Of a stretch of DNA of 64,000 bases, positions 46,756 through 54,636 are shown piece by piece. The DNA lies in NCBI RefSeq assembly GCF_018598225.1, contig NZ_JAHESF010000007.1:194554-258553 (forward strand), written 5' to 3'. The notes below the pieces were generated by a model that ran no database searches, was not told the DNA's origin, and worked only from the letters and a program-made list of their open reading frames with translations. The translations under genes and the position numbers were made by a program. Position 1 is the stretch's first letter. The number at the start of each line of letters is the position of its first letter. Origin of the DNA: Chryseosolibacter histidinae (GTDB taxonomy: Bacteria > Bacteroidota > Bacteroidia > Cytophagales > Cyclobacteriaceae).

Positions 46756-47289
46756 CTATTGCTTTCGATTGTTGTTCGGACCAGGAGGTGCACCAAGAAT
46801 AGCCACTATAATTCCAATTAATATTATAAAAAAGCCGAAGACCGCCAGGCCGTCGTTCTTTTTACCAACCCCCATCAAGGCTACGCCCAACCCTCCTAGG
46901 GCTAAGACCCCACCAGCTTTTTGTACTTGAGTGCTTTTCTTTATGCCGTAATGAACAAAATTTTTAAAGTGCTCACAGTTATTTGCTAAATAATTATAGG
47001 CCTTTTGTCCAATTTGACTCATCGCCCTCTTGAGGGCCTCTGATCTCTGATTTTCAGGGCCCGGGTATTTTTCAATTTTTGATGGGGCGAATTGCGCTAA
47101 AAACGTTTCAAGCTCATTGTTTGATATGACTCTAACGCCATGTATATAATTTGCAACAAAAGCATGTTGCAGGTCAATAATGCCGATATAGATTACAAAA
47201 TGGTCAACCATCCCAAAAAATCGTTTTTGCAGCACGATCGCGTCAGCTGGTCTTACCCCGTATTGAATAATAAATTGGTGAATACTCAT
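46756..47289 (-). CDS. LRAT-like (NlpC/P60-superfamily) membrane protein
   Basis: 177 residues. H30 in VDHFVIYIG and C105 in NNCEHFKNF reproduce the His and NCEHF signature of LRAT/H-Rev107 acyltransferases and related circularly permuted NlpC/P60 enzymes. Two membrane helices follow (about 127-141 and 148-166). It is the last gene of the eight-gene leftward operon with the ubiquitin-like genes (58-base gap). It could modify lipids or cut amide bonds at a membrane; as the terminal membrane-linked enzyme it could be an effector, which is inference. Confidence 0.7.
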   Translation of the reverse strand: MSIHQFIIQYGVRPADAIVLQKRFFGMVDHFVIYIGIIDLQHAFVANYIHGVRVISNNELETFLAQFAPSKIEKYPGPENQRSEALKRAMSQIGQKAYNYLANNCEHFKNFVHYGIKKSTQVQKAGGVLALGGLGVALMGVGKKNDGLAVFGFFIILIGIIVAILGAPPGPNNNRKQ

Positions 47290-47347
47290 AAATTAAATTT
47301 TTTAAAATTGTTTATCAAAAGTATATCAAAAACCAGGTGCCCCTGAG

Positions 47348-48241
47348 TTACCTTGACCAAGGTAACTTTGTGTTTTTTTGCACCTTAAAGCCGGAAATCC
47401 AAGACTTCGCAGTATTTGTCATTTTTTCCCATTTACTTCTATTTCGCTTTGCAATCATTTTAGCGGTTTTTGGATCATTTTCGAAAAGAAAATTATTTTC
47501 AAGGTCAACCAGGTACCTTCGTAGTGGATAGAAATGGCCCTTGCATCCACGTGGTGTTATAAGTCCGTTACTCTTCAATTCATCAAACAAGGCAAGTAAC
47601 TCATAGATCTTCCCTGGCGAGAAAGCAATCCTAAGGTTCTGATCGCCATGATTTGTGAATAATTTCTTGAAATCCCTGGTGTTGGCTATCCAACCTTCTG
47701 CTTTTAAGGTTTGAATTAATTCATTGAGATCATTGTCATTTCCGTTCCATTGGTAATAAAATGAACCGTCTAATCGAGAAGCCAAATACTTTGAGCCTTT
47801 CCTGTTCAATTGTAGTAATGCGATGAGCGCCTCAAAGTTGTAACCATTTAGTAATGAAGTAGTTTCTAAAGCTGATATAATTTCAATTATTAATTTTCCT
47901 GAATTGCCAGCAGCACTTGTAATTTTGGAGAGTAAGTAGTCTGCGACCTCCTTTAGAATTAACTCTAAATATCCTTTCTCGTATGGATCAGTTATCTCAC
48001 GCAATTTAGAATTCACTGACACCAGAACACTAGAGGCTATGTCGCGGAATTTCCCAAAATCTATTGGCCGCTTTTCTACTTCAAGTTTGATTACTTGAAT
48101 TGAGTTGTTGAACAATTCTTCAAGGTTATGCTTTCTCAATAGCTGTATAGGCTTTTCATCGTTGTAGAAAAGCTTTGACATTATTCCTTCAATTGTAAGG
48201 TTATCATCGACAACCGTGGAGGGTATTTTATAGTAATGCAT
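47348..48241 (-). CDS. unknown protein of the ubiquitin-like operon
   Basis: 297 residues, mainly helical, with no signal peptide, no membrane segment and no motif I recognise. The C-terminal part (LKAEGWIANTRDFKKLFTNH; LKSNGLITPRGCKGHFYPLR) could include a winged-helix-like or recognition module. It lies 39 bases after the DUF6527 gene in the same transcript. It has no counterpart in the right-hand operon. A target, adaptor or effector role is possible but unsupported. Confidence 0.5.
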   Translation of the reverse strand: MHYYKIPSTVVDDNLTIEGIMSKLFYNDEKPIQLLRKHNLEELFNNSIQVIKLEVEKRPIDFGKFRDIASSVLVSVNSKLREITDPYEKGYLELILKEVADYLLSKITSAAGNSGKLIIEIISALETTSLLNGYNFEALIALLQLNRKGSKYLASRLDGSFYYQWNGNDNDLNELIQTLKAEGWIANTRDFKKLFTNHGDQNLRIAFSPGKIYELLALFDELKSNGLITPRGCKGHFYPLRRYLVDLENNFLFENDPKTAKMIAKRNRSKWEKMTNTAKSWISGFKVQKNTKLPWSR

Positions 48242-48280
48242 GCTTCATATTAAATAAAGGGCCTGACAACCGCTGTCAAT

Positions 48281-48619
48281 TTATGCCCAACAAACTTTAC
48301 TTTTTCGTACGAAGAAATGGCTTTGGCATCCGACTTTCCTCCAGATCGATGGAACTATTGTTATTTTTCCTTTCTTATTTAAATGGAAGTTCCAATTTGG
48401 TCGTGTGTCCTTCAATAGATTCAAATAAATATCTGATGTACACCCACATGGACATTTAAAGATTACTGTATCTGGTACATCACCGTCTTGAATGATATAT
48501 ATCACATTCCTTTTTACCTTCTGAGGAAAATTGTCGGTTTTTACTATAGCATATTCCTGCGCCCCTCTTTTAGTACGGTAAAGCTGACACCAATCAATCA
48601 AATAGCGAAGTGGATTCAT
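48281..48619 (-). CDS. DUF6527 zinc-binding protein (left operon)
   Basis: 112 residues. A CPCGC motif (Cys56, 58, 60) and a distal GCQSHFFV (Cys98, His101) form the metal site of the DUF6527 family, with the typical WNFHLNKKGKITIVPSI strand pair between. DUF6527 is known from comparative genomics to accompany ThiF/E2/multiubiquitin genes. Its start overlaps the JAMM-ThiF stop (ATGA). It is homologous to the 99-residue protein at 56410. The biochemical role is not established; an E3-like or substrate-binding role is a guess. Confidence 0.75.
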   Translation of the reverse strand: MNPLRYLIDWCQLYRTKRGAQEYAIVKTDNFPQKVKRNVIYIIQDGDVPDTVIFKCPCGCTSDIYLNLLKDTRPNWNFHLNKKGKITIVPSIWRKVGCQSHFFVRKSKVCWA

Positions 48620-50001
48620 AGATTGAGTTCAGGCATTCGTAAAAATGGTTTACAATCCCCCCGACCAGCCCACTTAACAGCGATTGGATCTGCAGGAAAA
48701 CTGTCCTCGTTTCGGTTTTCTATGCAACTACCGCAGTAATCAATCATTATCCGAGCATAGTTAGCGGCATCATCGTCCTTAAAAGGATGAATTCTGTTTA
48801 GAAATTCCATTAGGGCGATGCTGCTTATAAGCATATTCACACTGATCACGGCGGGTCTATCAACATCAACCCCTTCAATGTATTTTTGATTAACGAGTTC
48901 CTGGTAGCCAGATGGATCTGTTCTTTTCATACTCTCCGCAGCAAGGCGCTCTTGCGTATACACTCCCCTACTGAAAAGACTCGACATCCCTGGCTGGATG
49001 TAATTGACGGATCCTACAACGGTTTTTACGCCTCCTTTTTTATCTGCAATTAATCTCACACCTAGGTCAAAGTAAGGGATTAAATAAAAATTAGTTAGCT
49101 GAGATAGTAAGTGCCTACCGTCAATAGAATCTACACATCCGAAGATCACATCACAAGTAATCAACTCACAAAGTGCTTTTCTGGAATGGAATAAATTTTC
49201 GGCAGCAGTACGCACTGTAGTGCCGAGACCCATATTATTAATGACCTCTGCAAGTACCTCGACTTTGCTTCTTCCAATATCTTTTTGCTTTGAATTTATG
49301 ATCCGGTTTAGGTTTTTATCTTCAATTTCATCTGGATCAATAAGAAAAATAGACCCCACGCCGAGTCGTACTAACTGTTCGATAGTTGGGCTGCCTGTGC
49401 CGGAACACCCAACGACTCCAATTTTCAATTTTTTCAACTTCGCATAAGTACCTTCACCAAATGCTTGTATTGTTCTTTGAGCGAAAGAGTCAGGTTGCAA
49501 TTTTGACTCTCCATTATCCCAAATACACAACTCGTTTCCGGCGACAGAAATGCGGTCAATCGGAAAAGATGTTAGCCGGGGTGTAAATACTCGACCAAAC
49601 ATCTTACCATTCGGCAGCATTACTAATGAGGCATGTAAGCTATTCGTTTCACTCCAGTTAAATGCCGCAGTAAAAAAGGCAGTATCTGAATCATCATCTA
49701 TAGATGAAAAGTTCGCATATCCCGTTGGATGACTATGAATTTTTACGATTGCAAAATTGTGCTTTTCGACCAACTCAAAGAATTTGAATAATCTTTCAGT
49801 TCTCCATCTCACATGATTCTCCGCCCGATCACATTCGCTATGTGGAATCAATATGAGATCATGGCTTAACAGTATCGAATTCTCATTAGCTTCATACCTA
49901 CCACACAAAAGAACTGCGACAGCCTCCTTTCCATCACCTGGAAAGAGATGTTCTTTGAGGGTCACATAGTGTTTTTCTTGCAGTCTAAGCTGTCTTTGCA
50001 T
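48616..50001 (-). CDS. JAMM deubiquitinase-E1 (ThiF) fusion (left operon)
   Basis: 461 residues. The N-terminal JAB/JAMM metalloprotease has E26, H89-x-H91, S99 and D102 (HxHx7SxxD complete), so it should cut after a ubiquitin-like C-terminus. The C-terminal ThiF/E1 adenylation domain begins at about 190, with the ATP loop GVVGCSGTGS (196-204), ID.DEIEDKNLNR (222-233) and FGCVDSIDGRHLL (287-299). The fusion of deubiquitinase and E1 is characteristic of the multiubiquitin/Prok-E2 operons. It overlaps the Ubl-E2 gene by 17 bases and the DUF6527 gene by 4. It is homologous to 55026-56423 along its whole length. Confidence 0.85.
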   Translation of the reverse strand: MQRQLRLQEKHYVTLKEHLFPGDGKEAVAVLLCGRYEANENSILLSHDLILIPHSECDRAENHVRWRTERLFKFFELVEKHNFAIVKIHSHPTGYANFSSIDDDSDTAFFTAAFNWSETNSLHASLVMLPNGKMFGRVFTPRLTSFPIDRISVAGNELCIWDNGESKLQPDSFAQRTIQAFGEGTYAKLKKLKIGVVGCSGTGSPTIEQLVRLGVGSIFLIDPDEIEDKNLNRIINSKQKDIGRSKVEVLAEVINNMGLGTTVRTAAENLFHSRKALCELITCDVIFGCVDSIDGRHLLSQLTNFYLIPYFDLGVRLIADKKGGVKTVVGSVNYIQPGMSSLFSRGVYTQERLAAESMKRTDPSGYQELVNQKYIEGVDVDRPAVISVNMLISSIALMEFLNRIHPFKDDDAANYARIMIDYCGSCIENRNEDSFPADPIAVKWAGRGDCKPFLRMPELNL

Positions 50002-50728
50002 AATAAGGGCGTTTTTCGAACTCCTTTAACAGCCATGCCTCCACGAGTGGATAGTGAGTACTGAGGTTGTCGATTCCGGGCCGCCACGGATTCGCGGCGG
50101 TCCTATGTCGCGACCATTGTTGAAAAATTTTGCCCTGTAATTGAAGGTCTGATATTGCAAGAATTGGTTGACCATCTCTACGTGCGAGCTTGGGATGGAA
50201 ATAAACCATATCCAATTGAGCGGTTGGATAGCCTCCGACTATCCGAAAACCTATTGTCGCCTTACAAATGTTGTATCCATCGACGACTGAATAGTCATGA
50301 ACGAATACCCAATTGGTGTTCGAAATGTTAACGGCTTCCCAGGGTAATTTCAAGCTGTTCAAGAATTCGGCGTCTTCTTCTAAAAGTGTAAAGTCCCTTT
50401 TTAGGGACTTTACACTGTTCTCGCCTTCAGTTTGATCATTAGGCAAGGTTTTGAATTTTTCAACTCCCGGCTCTGTGAAATCAACACTGTCGTTTAACTT
50501 AATGGTAATCCAATTACCTTTTATCTTCTGGCGAAGGATAAAGTTGCCTGCTGGAATCTTGCCCGCTCTTTCGAGGATTTCTTTACCGGTCAAGGTTTCT
50601 GTTTCGCTGATAAGTTCAGCGTCATCAACTTTGTACTGATACTTCTTTCCTTTTGGCGGTTGCTTTTCGTTCTTAGCCGCCCACTCAAGATTGATTACGT
50701 CCTCTTCTAACGAAAATTCCTTTTTCAT
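49985..50728 (-). CDS. ubiquitin-like protein fused to E2-like domain (left operon)
   Basis: 247 residues. Residues about 29-102 are a multiubiquitin-type Ubl (KYQYKVDDAELISETETLTG ... DFTEPGVEKF) ending NDQTEG at Gly102. Residues about 110-240 are a Prok-E2_E-like conjugating domain with IFQQWSRHRT, NPWRPG and LSTH (201-225). In the right operon the same two units are separate genes and the Ubl ends exactly at DQTEG. Here seven residues join them, encoded by one arm of a perfect hairpin. The only cysteine, C155, is not conserved in the partner E2, while Ser206 of WSRH is. The fused Ubl would need cutting after Gly102, perhaps by the adjacent JAMM domain. Confidence 0.8.
   Translation of the reverse strand: MKKEFSLEEDVINLEWAAKNEKQPPKGKKYQYKVDDAELISETETLTGKEILERAGKIPAGNFILRQKIKGNWITIKLNDSVDFTEPGVEKFKTLPNDQTEGENSVKSLKRDFTLLEEDAEFLNSLKLPWEAVNISNTNWVFVHDYSVVDGYNICKATIGFRIVGGYPTAQLDMVYFHPKLARRDGQPILAISDLQLQGKIFQQWSRHRTAANPWRPGIDNLSTHYPLVEAWLLKEFEKRPYYAKTA
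50385..50416 (-). repeat. perfect hairpin at the Ubl/E2 junction
   Basis: AGTGTAAAGTCCCT, four A residues, then its exact complement (14-bp stem, 4-base loop on the transcript). It covers codons 105-114 of the fused gene, between the Ubl end and the E2 start, keeps frame, and has no equivalent in the right operon. Confidence 0.9.
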
Positions 50729-50847
50729 TTTTTAAAATATTTTAGGTTTACTTGTCAATCACACCGACAATCGCTTGCGGTTCTATTTATTCGAACCGAT
50801 GCTTGGATTCAGTCGTGCGACCATTCAATTATATATACTTAGAAGTG

Positions 50848-53043
50848 CTACGCAGCTACCCGGACGGGTATCTTTTTATAGATGTCTTTGTAGTCTTTCA
50901 TGATGTCCGCGTAAACATCAATTTTATTATTTTCATCGATGATCTCAATCACCAAAGCGTAATCCTGCTTATATTGATCACTAATAGGACCTCTTGTAAA
51001 GAGTCTTAATCGTAATTCCCAAAGTCCGGCTAAATAATTTCTGGAAAATGTCTTTTCAAACTTTATAATTGGGTTCCATGGCACTTGGTATTTTTCATCT
51101 GTTATAGTGATGCCCTTGGTGCCAAATTCTGTACGTTTGTGAAGAAGTACTGCAATTCTGGACTGCGAATATTCTGCTTCATTATCAGGATTAACTGGCG
51201 GGTCATATGTTAGTGTTATTCGTATTTTAAGCTTGGCATCCTTGTTTGTCCCGAACGAGCTCGGGACATGAAAGCCAACGAATTGGTAATTTTCCTGATT
51301 CAGTCGTCCTTCATAGATAAACACTGCATTGTTTCCAGACGCTACCATTGTATCCTGTATGGATGGCTCACCGAACCCACAGTACTGGTAACCATCATCA
51401 ATAAGCCCAGTACGTACTGATTTAGGTTTGGTAAAGTGACACAAGAGTGCTTTTACCAAACTTGGGTTGCTGTTTGGATATAAGTCAAAAAGTCTTTGCG
51501 CTGCCAATGATATTAAGGGAGCTGCATGACTTGTACCCACATCAACAGCTAAGTTTTTTCCATCAGAAGAAATTCCATATGTGGAAACTCTTGGGGCTTT
51601 GTCGTAAACTCGAATAAGATTTCCACCGTGTGCTAAAAGCTCCGGCTTAATTCCCTTGTCCGCTCCCGGTCCAATTCTCGAAAAAGGCGATAGCTCATCC
51701 TTTTGAGCGATTGAGTTTCCATCGGAATACTTTGCAAGGGATCCTACCGTAATGGACAAAAGTGATTCGGCTGGGCTTGAGATTCGAGAGAGAGGATTTT
51801 TAAAATGATCTGTGGGATATAATCCAAGCAGTTGATTAATATTTCCAGCCGAAATAATGAATAACACCTGGTACGTTTTCGATAGGTAATCAAGGAGCTT
51901 GGCTAAATCAGAGAATTCGTGGTCCTTGATTGGGTCTTCGGCGCCGAGGGAAAGATTATATACTTTTGTTGTTTTTGAATACTTTTTAACGATCTCCTCT
52001 ATAACAATCCTTAATTTGTGCTCCAGCGTTGGCACCTTTTTGCCGGTAGCATCAACGCCAAAAACCTGGACGTCAAGTATTTTGCAATATGGGCTAAGTT
52101 TATGAGTGCCGAGGCAGGCATCCAGATCATCACCAAACACACATCTACTCGCTACGAATGTACCGTGGTCATAAGTTGCATCCACAGCACCAGATGGTAG
52201 CTTTTTTTCGACGTGCGCTAATAAATTGTCGAATATCCGTCCTGCGTTTTTTACACCCGAGTCTATAATACAAATGACTGAATTAGATTCCGGCGGATCG
52301 ATTTTTAATGGATTAGGTAATGCCGCTATATTGGTTGAATTTTCCACGACGAAAGCGTAATTGCTTCTGATTTCCTTTATCGTCGAGAACTCGCTTGCGA
52401 TTGAAGAAATAATGCTCGGCTTAATAGTGCATGCAATAGACGTTATGCCGTTCTCAAATGTGTGCTGCTCAATTTCCGAGGTATGCTTTTGTAATTCTTG
52501 AATTAACGCCTGGTTTATTATGAACTTCTCTCGCTGCGATAAAACGTTATACAAACTAAGTACTATAGGCACTTCGCTGTCATCTGCATTTATTACGGTT
52601 TTAATCTTGCTCTCAACCGGCACACTCGAAAGATCTTCTATTACCGAAAAGTATGATTTTCCAATGTGCTCACTAGAGTTCGCGTAGTTTACAAGACGTT
52701 CCTCAAGCTCGTTAAACCTGGCTTTACTAATTCTGACTGTGCCAAATGATTCGTTTGCCTTTGAGTAATTTATAACCTCAAAGCCAAGGTTTTCTACTTT
52801 AGGCCTTGCATCCTTAATTGAAATTTCTTTGGGAGTTTCAATCTGAAGAAATATATCGGATGTTAGTCGATAATCCTTTCGTTGAGCTTCGAAATCTCTG
52901 ATTTTTATGGTTTCTTGAATCAGTTTTTGGCCGTGTGATGCATGATCGTTTCTCTGGAATGTTTCACCTCCGCCAGTTTTCTCATATTGCTCATTCCTGA
53001 TATTATCTTCTGGGATCTTAAAATGGAAATTATCACTAGCCAT
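50848..53043 (-). CDS. subtilisin-like serine protease (S8)
   Basis: 731 residues. The catalytic triad is Asp261 (IIDSGV), His293 (DHGTFVAS) and Ser505 (GTSHAAP), with the oxyanion Asn401 (SAGN). About 240 residues precede the catalytic domain and about 200 beta-rich residues follow. There is no signal peptide, so it should act in the cytoplasm, unlike ordinary secreted subtilases. It lies 119 bases upstream of the Ubl-E2 gene and downstream of the sigma factor and the small protein, in one transcript. A cytoplasmic protease inside a ubiquitin-like operon could be an effector switched on by conjugation or by infection. Confidence 0.8.
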   Translation of the reverse strand: MASDNFHFKIPEDNIRNEQYEKTGGGETFQRNDHASHGQKLIQETIKIRDFEAQRKDYRLTSDIFLQIETPKEISIKDARPKVENLGFEVINYSKANESFGTVRISKARFNELEERLVNYANSSEHIGKSYFSVIEDLSSVPVESKIKTVINADDSEVPIVLSLYNVLSQREKFIINQALIQELQKHTSEIEQHTFENGITSIACTIKPSIISSIASEFSTIKEIRSNYAFVVENSTNIAALPNPLKIDPPESNSVICIIDSGVKNAGRIFDNLLAHVEKKLPSGAVDATYDHGTFVASRCVFGDDLDACLGTHKLSPYCKILDVQVFGVDATGKKVPTLEHKLRIVIEEIVKKYSKTTKVYNLSLGAEDPIKDHEFSDLAKLLDYLSKTYQVLFIISAGNINQLLGLYPTDHFKNPLSRISSPAESLLSITVGSLAKYSDGNSIAQKDELSPFSRIGPGADKGIKPELLAHGGNLIRVYDKAPRVSTYGISSDGKNLAVDVGTSHAAPLISLAAQRLFDLYPNSNPSLVKALLCHFTKPKSVRTGLIDDGYQYCGFGEPSIQDTMVASGNNAVFIYEGRLNQENYQFVGFHVPSSFGTNKDAKLKIRITLTYDPPVNPDNEAEYSQSRIAVLLHKRTEFGTKGITITDEKYQVPWNPIIKFEKTFSRNYLAGLWELRLRLFTRGPISDQYKQDYALVIEIIDENNKIDVYADIMKDYKDIYKKIPVRVAA

Positions 53044-53076
53044 ATCGGTGAATTGTATTTCAGTTAACCGTTATAG

Positions 53077-53376
53077 TTATCCTTTTTTTGAAGGGCCACT
53101 CGTTTTGCGTTTCGATTTCTTCTTCGCAGATTCTGATTCGTCGTCATTTGAAATCAACGCGGCAGCATTGTAAATCAACGAATGATCATTTGTTATTTTT
53201 TCCTTATTACGGTTTAATATCTCATCTGGATTCTGTAACTGCTCGGGGAGTTGATGTTTCGTAAAGCGCGCTTCGAACTTCTCTATTTCCTCATCCGATT
53301 CGGGAAATAACAAACCTGAATCTTTCATGGTTTGAAACAAAAGTTCTTCAAAAGACTGCTTCTTTTTTTTGTTCAT
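53077..53376 (-). CDS. small charged protein, unknown
   Basis: 99 residues, acidic in the middle (PESDEEIEKFEARFTKHQLP) with a Lys/Ser-rich tail ending SGPSKKG. No family is recognised. It is encoded between the sigma factor (28-base gap) and the subtilase (33-base gap). An anti-sigma factor, a protease inhibitor or a protease substrate are all possible from position alone. Confidence 0.5.
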   Translation of the reverse strand: MNKKKKQSFEELLFQTMKDSGLLFPESDEEIEKFEARFTKHQLPEQLQNPDEILNRNKEKITNDHSLIYNAAALISNDDESESAKKKSKRKTSGPSKKG

Positions 53377-53404
53377 GGTTCAATAATTTGTGTGTCGTGT
53401 GTTT

Positions 53405-54076
53405 TTATTCTTTAAGCATTATTGATTTTATCTTGGCCATTGCCCTCGACTTTATTTGTCGGATTGCCTTATCAGTTTTGTTGTATCTTTCACATAACTC
53501 CTTCATTACTTCAGGGGGGATCTGGCTATCAAGATTATCAATGTCCTTGTAAAGCATGTGAGTAATCACAATATCTTTCGCCATTGGCTCAAGAGAATCC
53601 AGTGCTACCTGAAGCCGCTCGCTATTTATTTTAGAACGGTCAATTTCAACATTTTCCTCAGGGAACTTAACCTTTCTATCGGAGTCTGTTGCACCGTTTT
53701 CCTTTTCGTCTTCCGGATGTTGAAGCGGATGTTCCCGGCGATAATCTGAATAATAGCTATTAAATTCATTTCTCGCGATTCCGCTTAACCAAGTCTTAAT
53801 TGAAGCTTTATTTGGATTGTAGGACTTCGCATAATCAAATACTCGAATAAGGACATTTTCCGTAACTTCAATAGCTGTCTCTGTGGGATCTGGCATCAGC
53901 CTACTAACATATACACATAAGGAGTAGAGATATTTTGCATATCTCCTGTGAAATTCTGCAAATGCTTCAGTCGCCCTCTGATAGTCAAAGGATCTACTGG
54001 CCATTCTTTCGACTATTTCTGCGTCGGCTAAATTTTCCAATCCGGTTTTTTCCCTCAACAATATTGTTTTTCCCAT
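53405..54076 (-). CDS. ECF-like sigma-70 factor
   Basis: 223 residues. Region 2 spans about 35-110 (FAEFHRRYAKYLYSLCVYVS; KTWLSGIARNEFNSYYSDYR). An acidic linker of about 50 residues follows, then region 4 (about 160-220, KELCERYNKTDKAIRQIKSR). It is the first gene of the leftward operon. The divergent promoter region holds three copies of a 19-bp element, two oriented toward this gene, so it may be autoregulated and may also drive the right operon. Confidence 0.8.
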   Translation of the reverse strand: MGKTILLREKTGLENLADAEIVERMASRSFDYQRATEAFAEFHRRYAKYLYSLCVYVSRLMPDPTETAIEVTENVLIRVFDYAKSYNPNKASIKTWLSGIARNEFNSYYSDYRREHPLQHPEDEKENGATDSDRKVKFPEENVEIDRSKINSERLQVALDSLEPMAKDIVITHMLYKDIDNLDSQIPPEVMKELCERYNKTDKAIRQIKSRAMAKIKSIMLKE

Positions 54077-54152
54077 GACTTAAATTTTATACGCTATGGT
54101 TATCATAAACACCCCCCTTTCTATTTTTTTTGGCTCCTAATTCTCAATTTAT

Positions 54153-54171
54153 TATACACCAAAGTGTGACA
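54153..54171 (-). promoter_or_regulatory. 19-bp element, copy 1 (toward sigma operon)
   Basis: TATACACCAAAGTGTGACA on the plus strand; read toward the sigma gene it is TGTCACACTT-N4-GTATA. It shares the form TATAC-N4-AAGTGTGACA with copies 2 and 3 and is 77 bases from the sigma start codon. Confidence 0.65.
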
Positions 54172-54205
54172 GCCGTTCATCACGAGGTCACACCGTGTAC
54201 TTTTA

Positions 54206-54224
54206 TATACCTGGAAGTGTGACA
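54206..54224 (-). promoter_or_regulatory. 19-bp element, copy 2 (toward sigma operon)
   Basis: TATACCTGGAAGTGTGACA; same orientation as copy 1, 53 bases away. It is the exact inverted partner of copy 3, giving a 19/19 inverted repeat across 54206-54297. Confidence 0.8.
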
Positions 54225-54278
54225 CTTAAAATTGGGCTAATGATTATTTTCACTTTTGTGCACGTTAGCGAGAATATA

Positions 54279-54297
54279 TGTCACACTTCCAGGTATA
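54279..54297 (+). promoter_or_regulatory. 19-bp element, copy 3 (toward right operon)
   Basis: TGTCACACTTCCAGGTATA, the perfect reverse complement of copy 2, ending 22 bases before the ATG of the right-hand Ubl gene. The orientation relative to the controlled gene is the same as for copies 1 and 2. Confidence 0.8.
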
Positions 54298-54319
54298 AAT
54301 TACTGAAAACAGCATCATA

Positions 54320-54634
54320 ATGGAAAAAGAGAAGCAAGCCGGAAAGAAGCAAGTCGTTGACATTGAAGAGTTCAGCAAAAGCGGTAAGCCCGTTCCAAAG
54401 GGCCAGCAATATTTAATTAGGGTAGATAATCAAAGAATTACTTTGACTGAATATTTAATAACCGGTGAGGGAATTTTAATGATAGCTGGAAAAAACCCGC
54501 CAACACGATTTCAGCTAAATCTCAAGCTACGCGGCGGCATTGTAAAACGCATTGGTTTAAACGAAACAGTAGATCTTTCTGAGCCTGGAATCGAACGTTT
54601 TATGACGATTCCGATGGACCAAACGGAAGGTTAG
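54320..54634 (+). CDS. ubiquitin-like protein, multiubiquitin type (right operon)
   Basis: 104 residues. The Ubl domain spans about 28-104 (QQYLIRVDNQRITLTEYLIT ... VDLSEPGIERF), preceded by a charged tail. It ends exactly DQTEG, so the C-terminal glycine needed for adenylation is already exposed without processing. It is the first gene of a compact four-gene operon (2-base gap to the E2 gene). Homologue of residues 1-102 of the left fusion. Confidence 0.8.
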   Translation: MEKEKQAGKKQVVDIEEFSKSGKPVPKGQQYLIRVDNQRITLTEYLITGEGILMIAGKNPPTRFQLNLKLRGGIVKRIGLNETVDLSEPGIERFMTIPMDQTEG

Positions 54635-54636
54635 AA

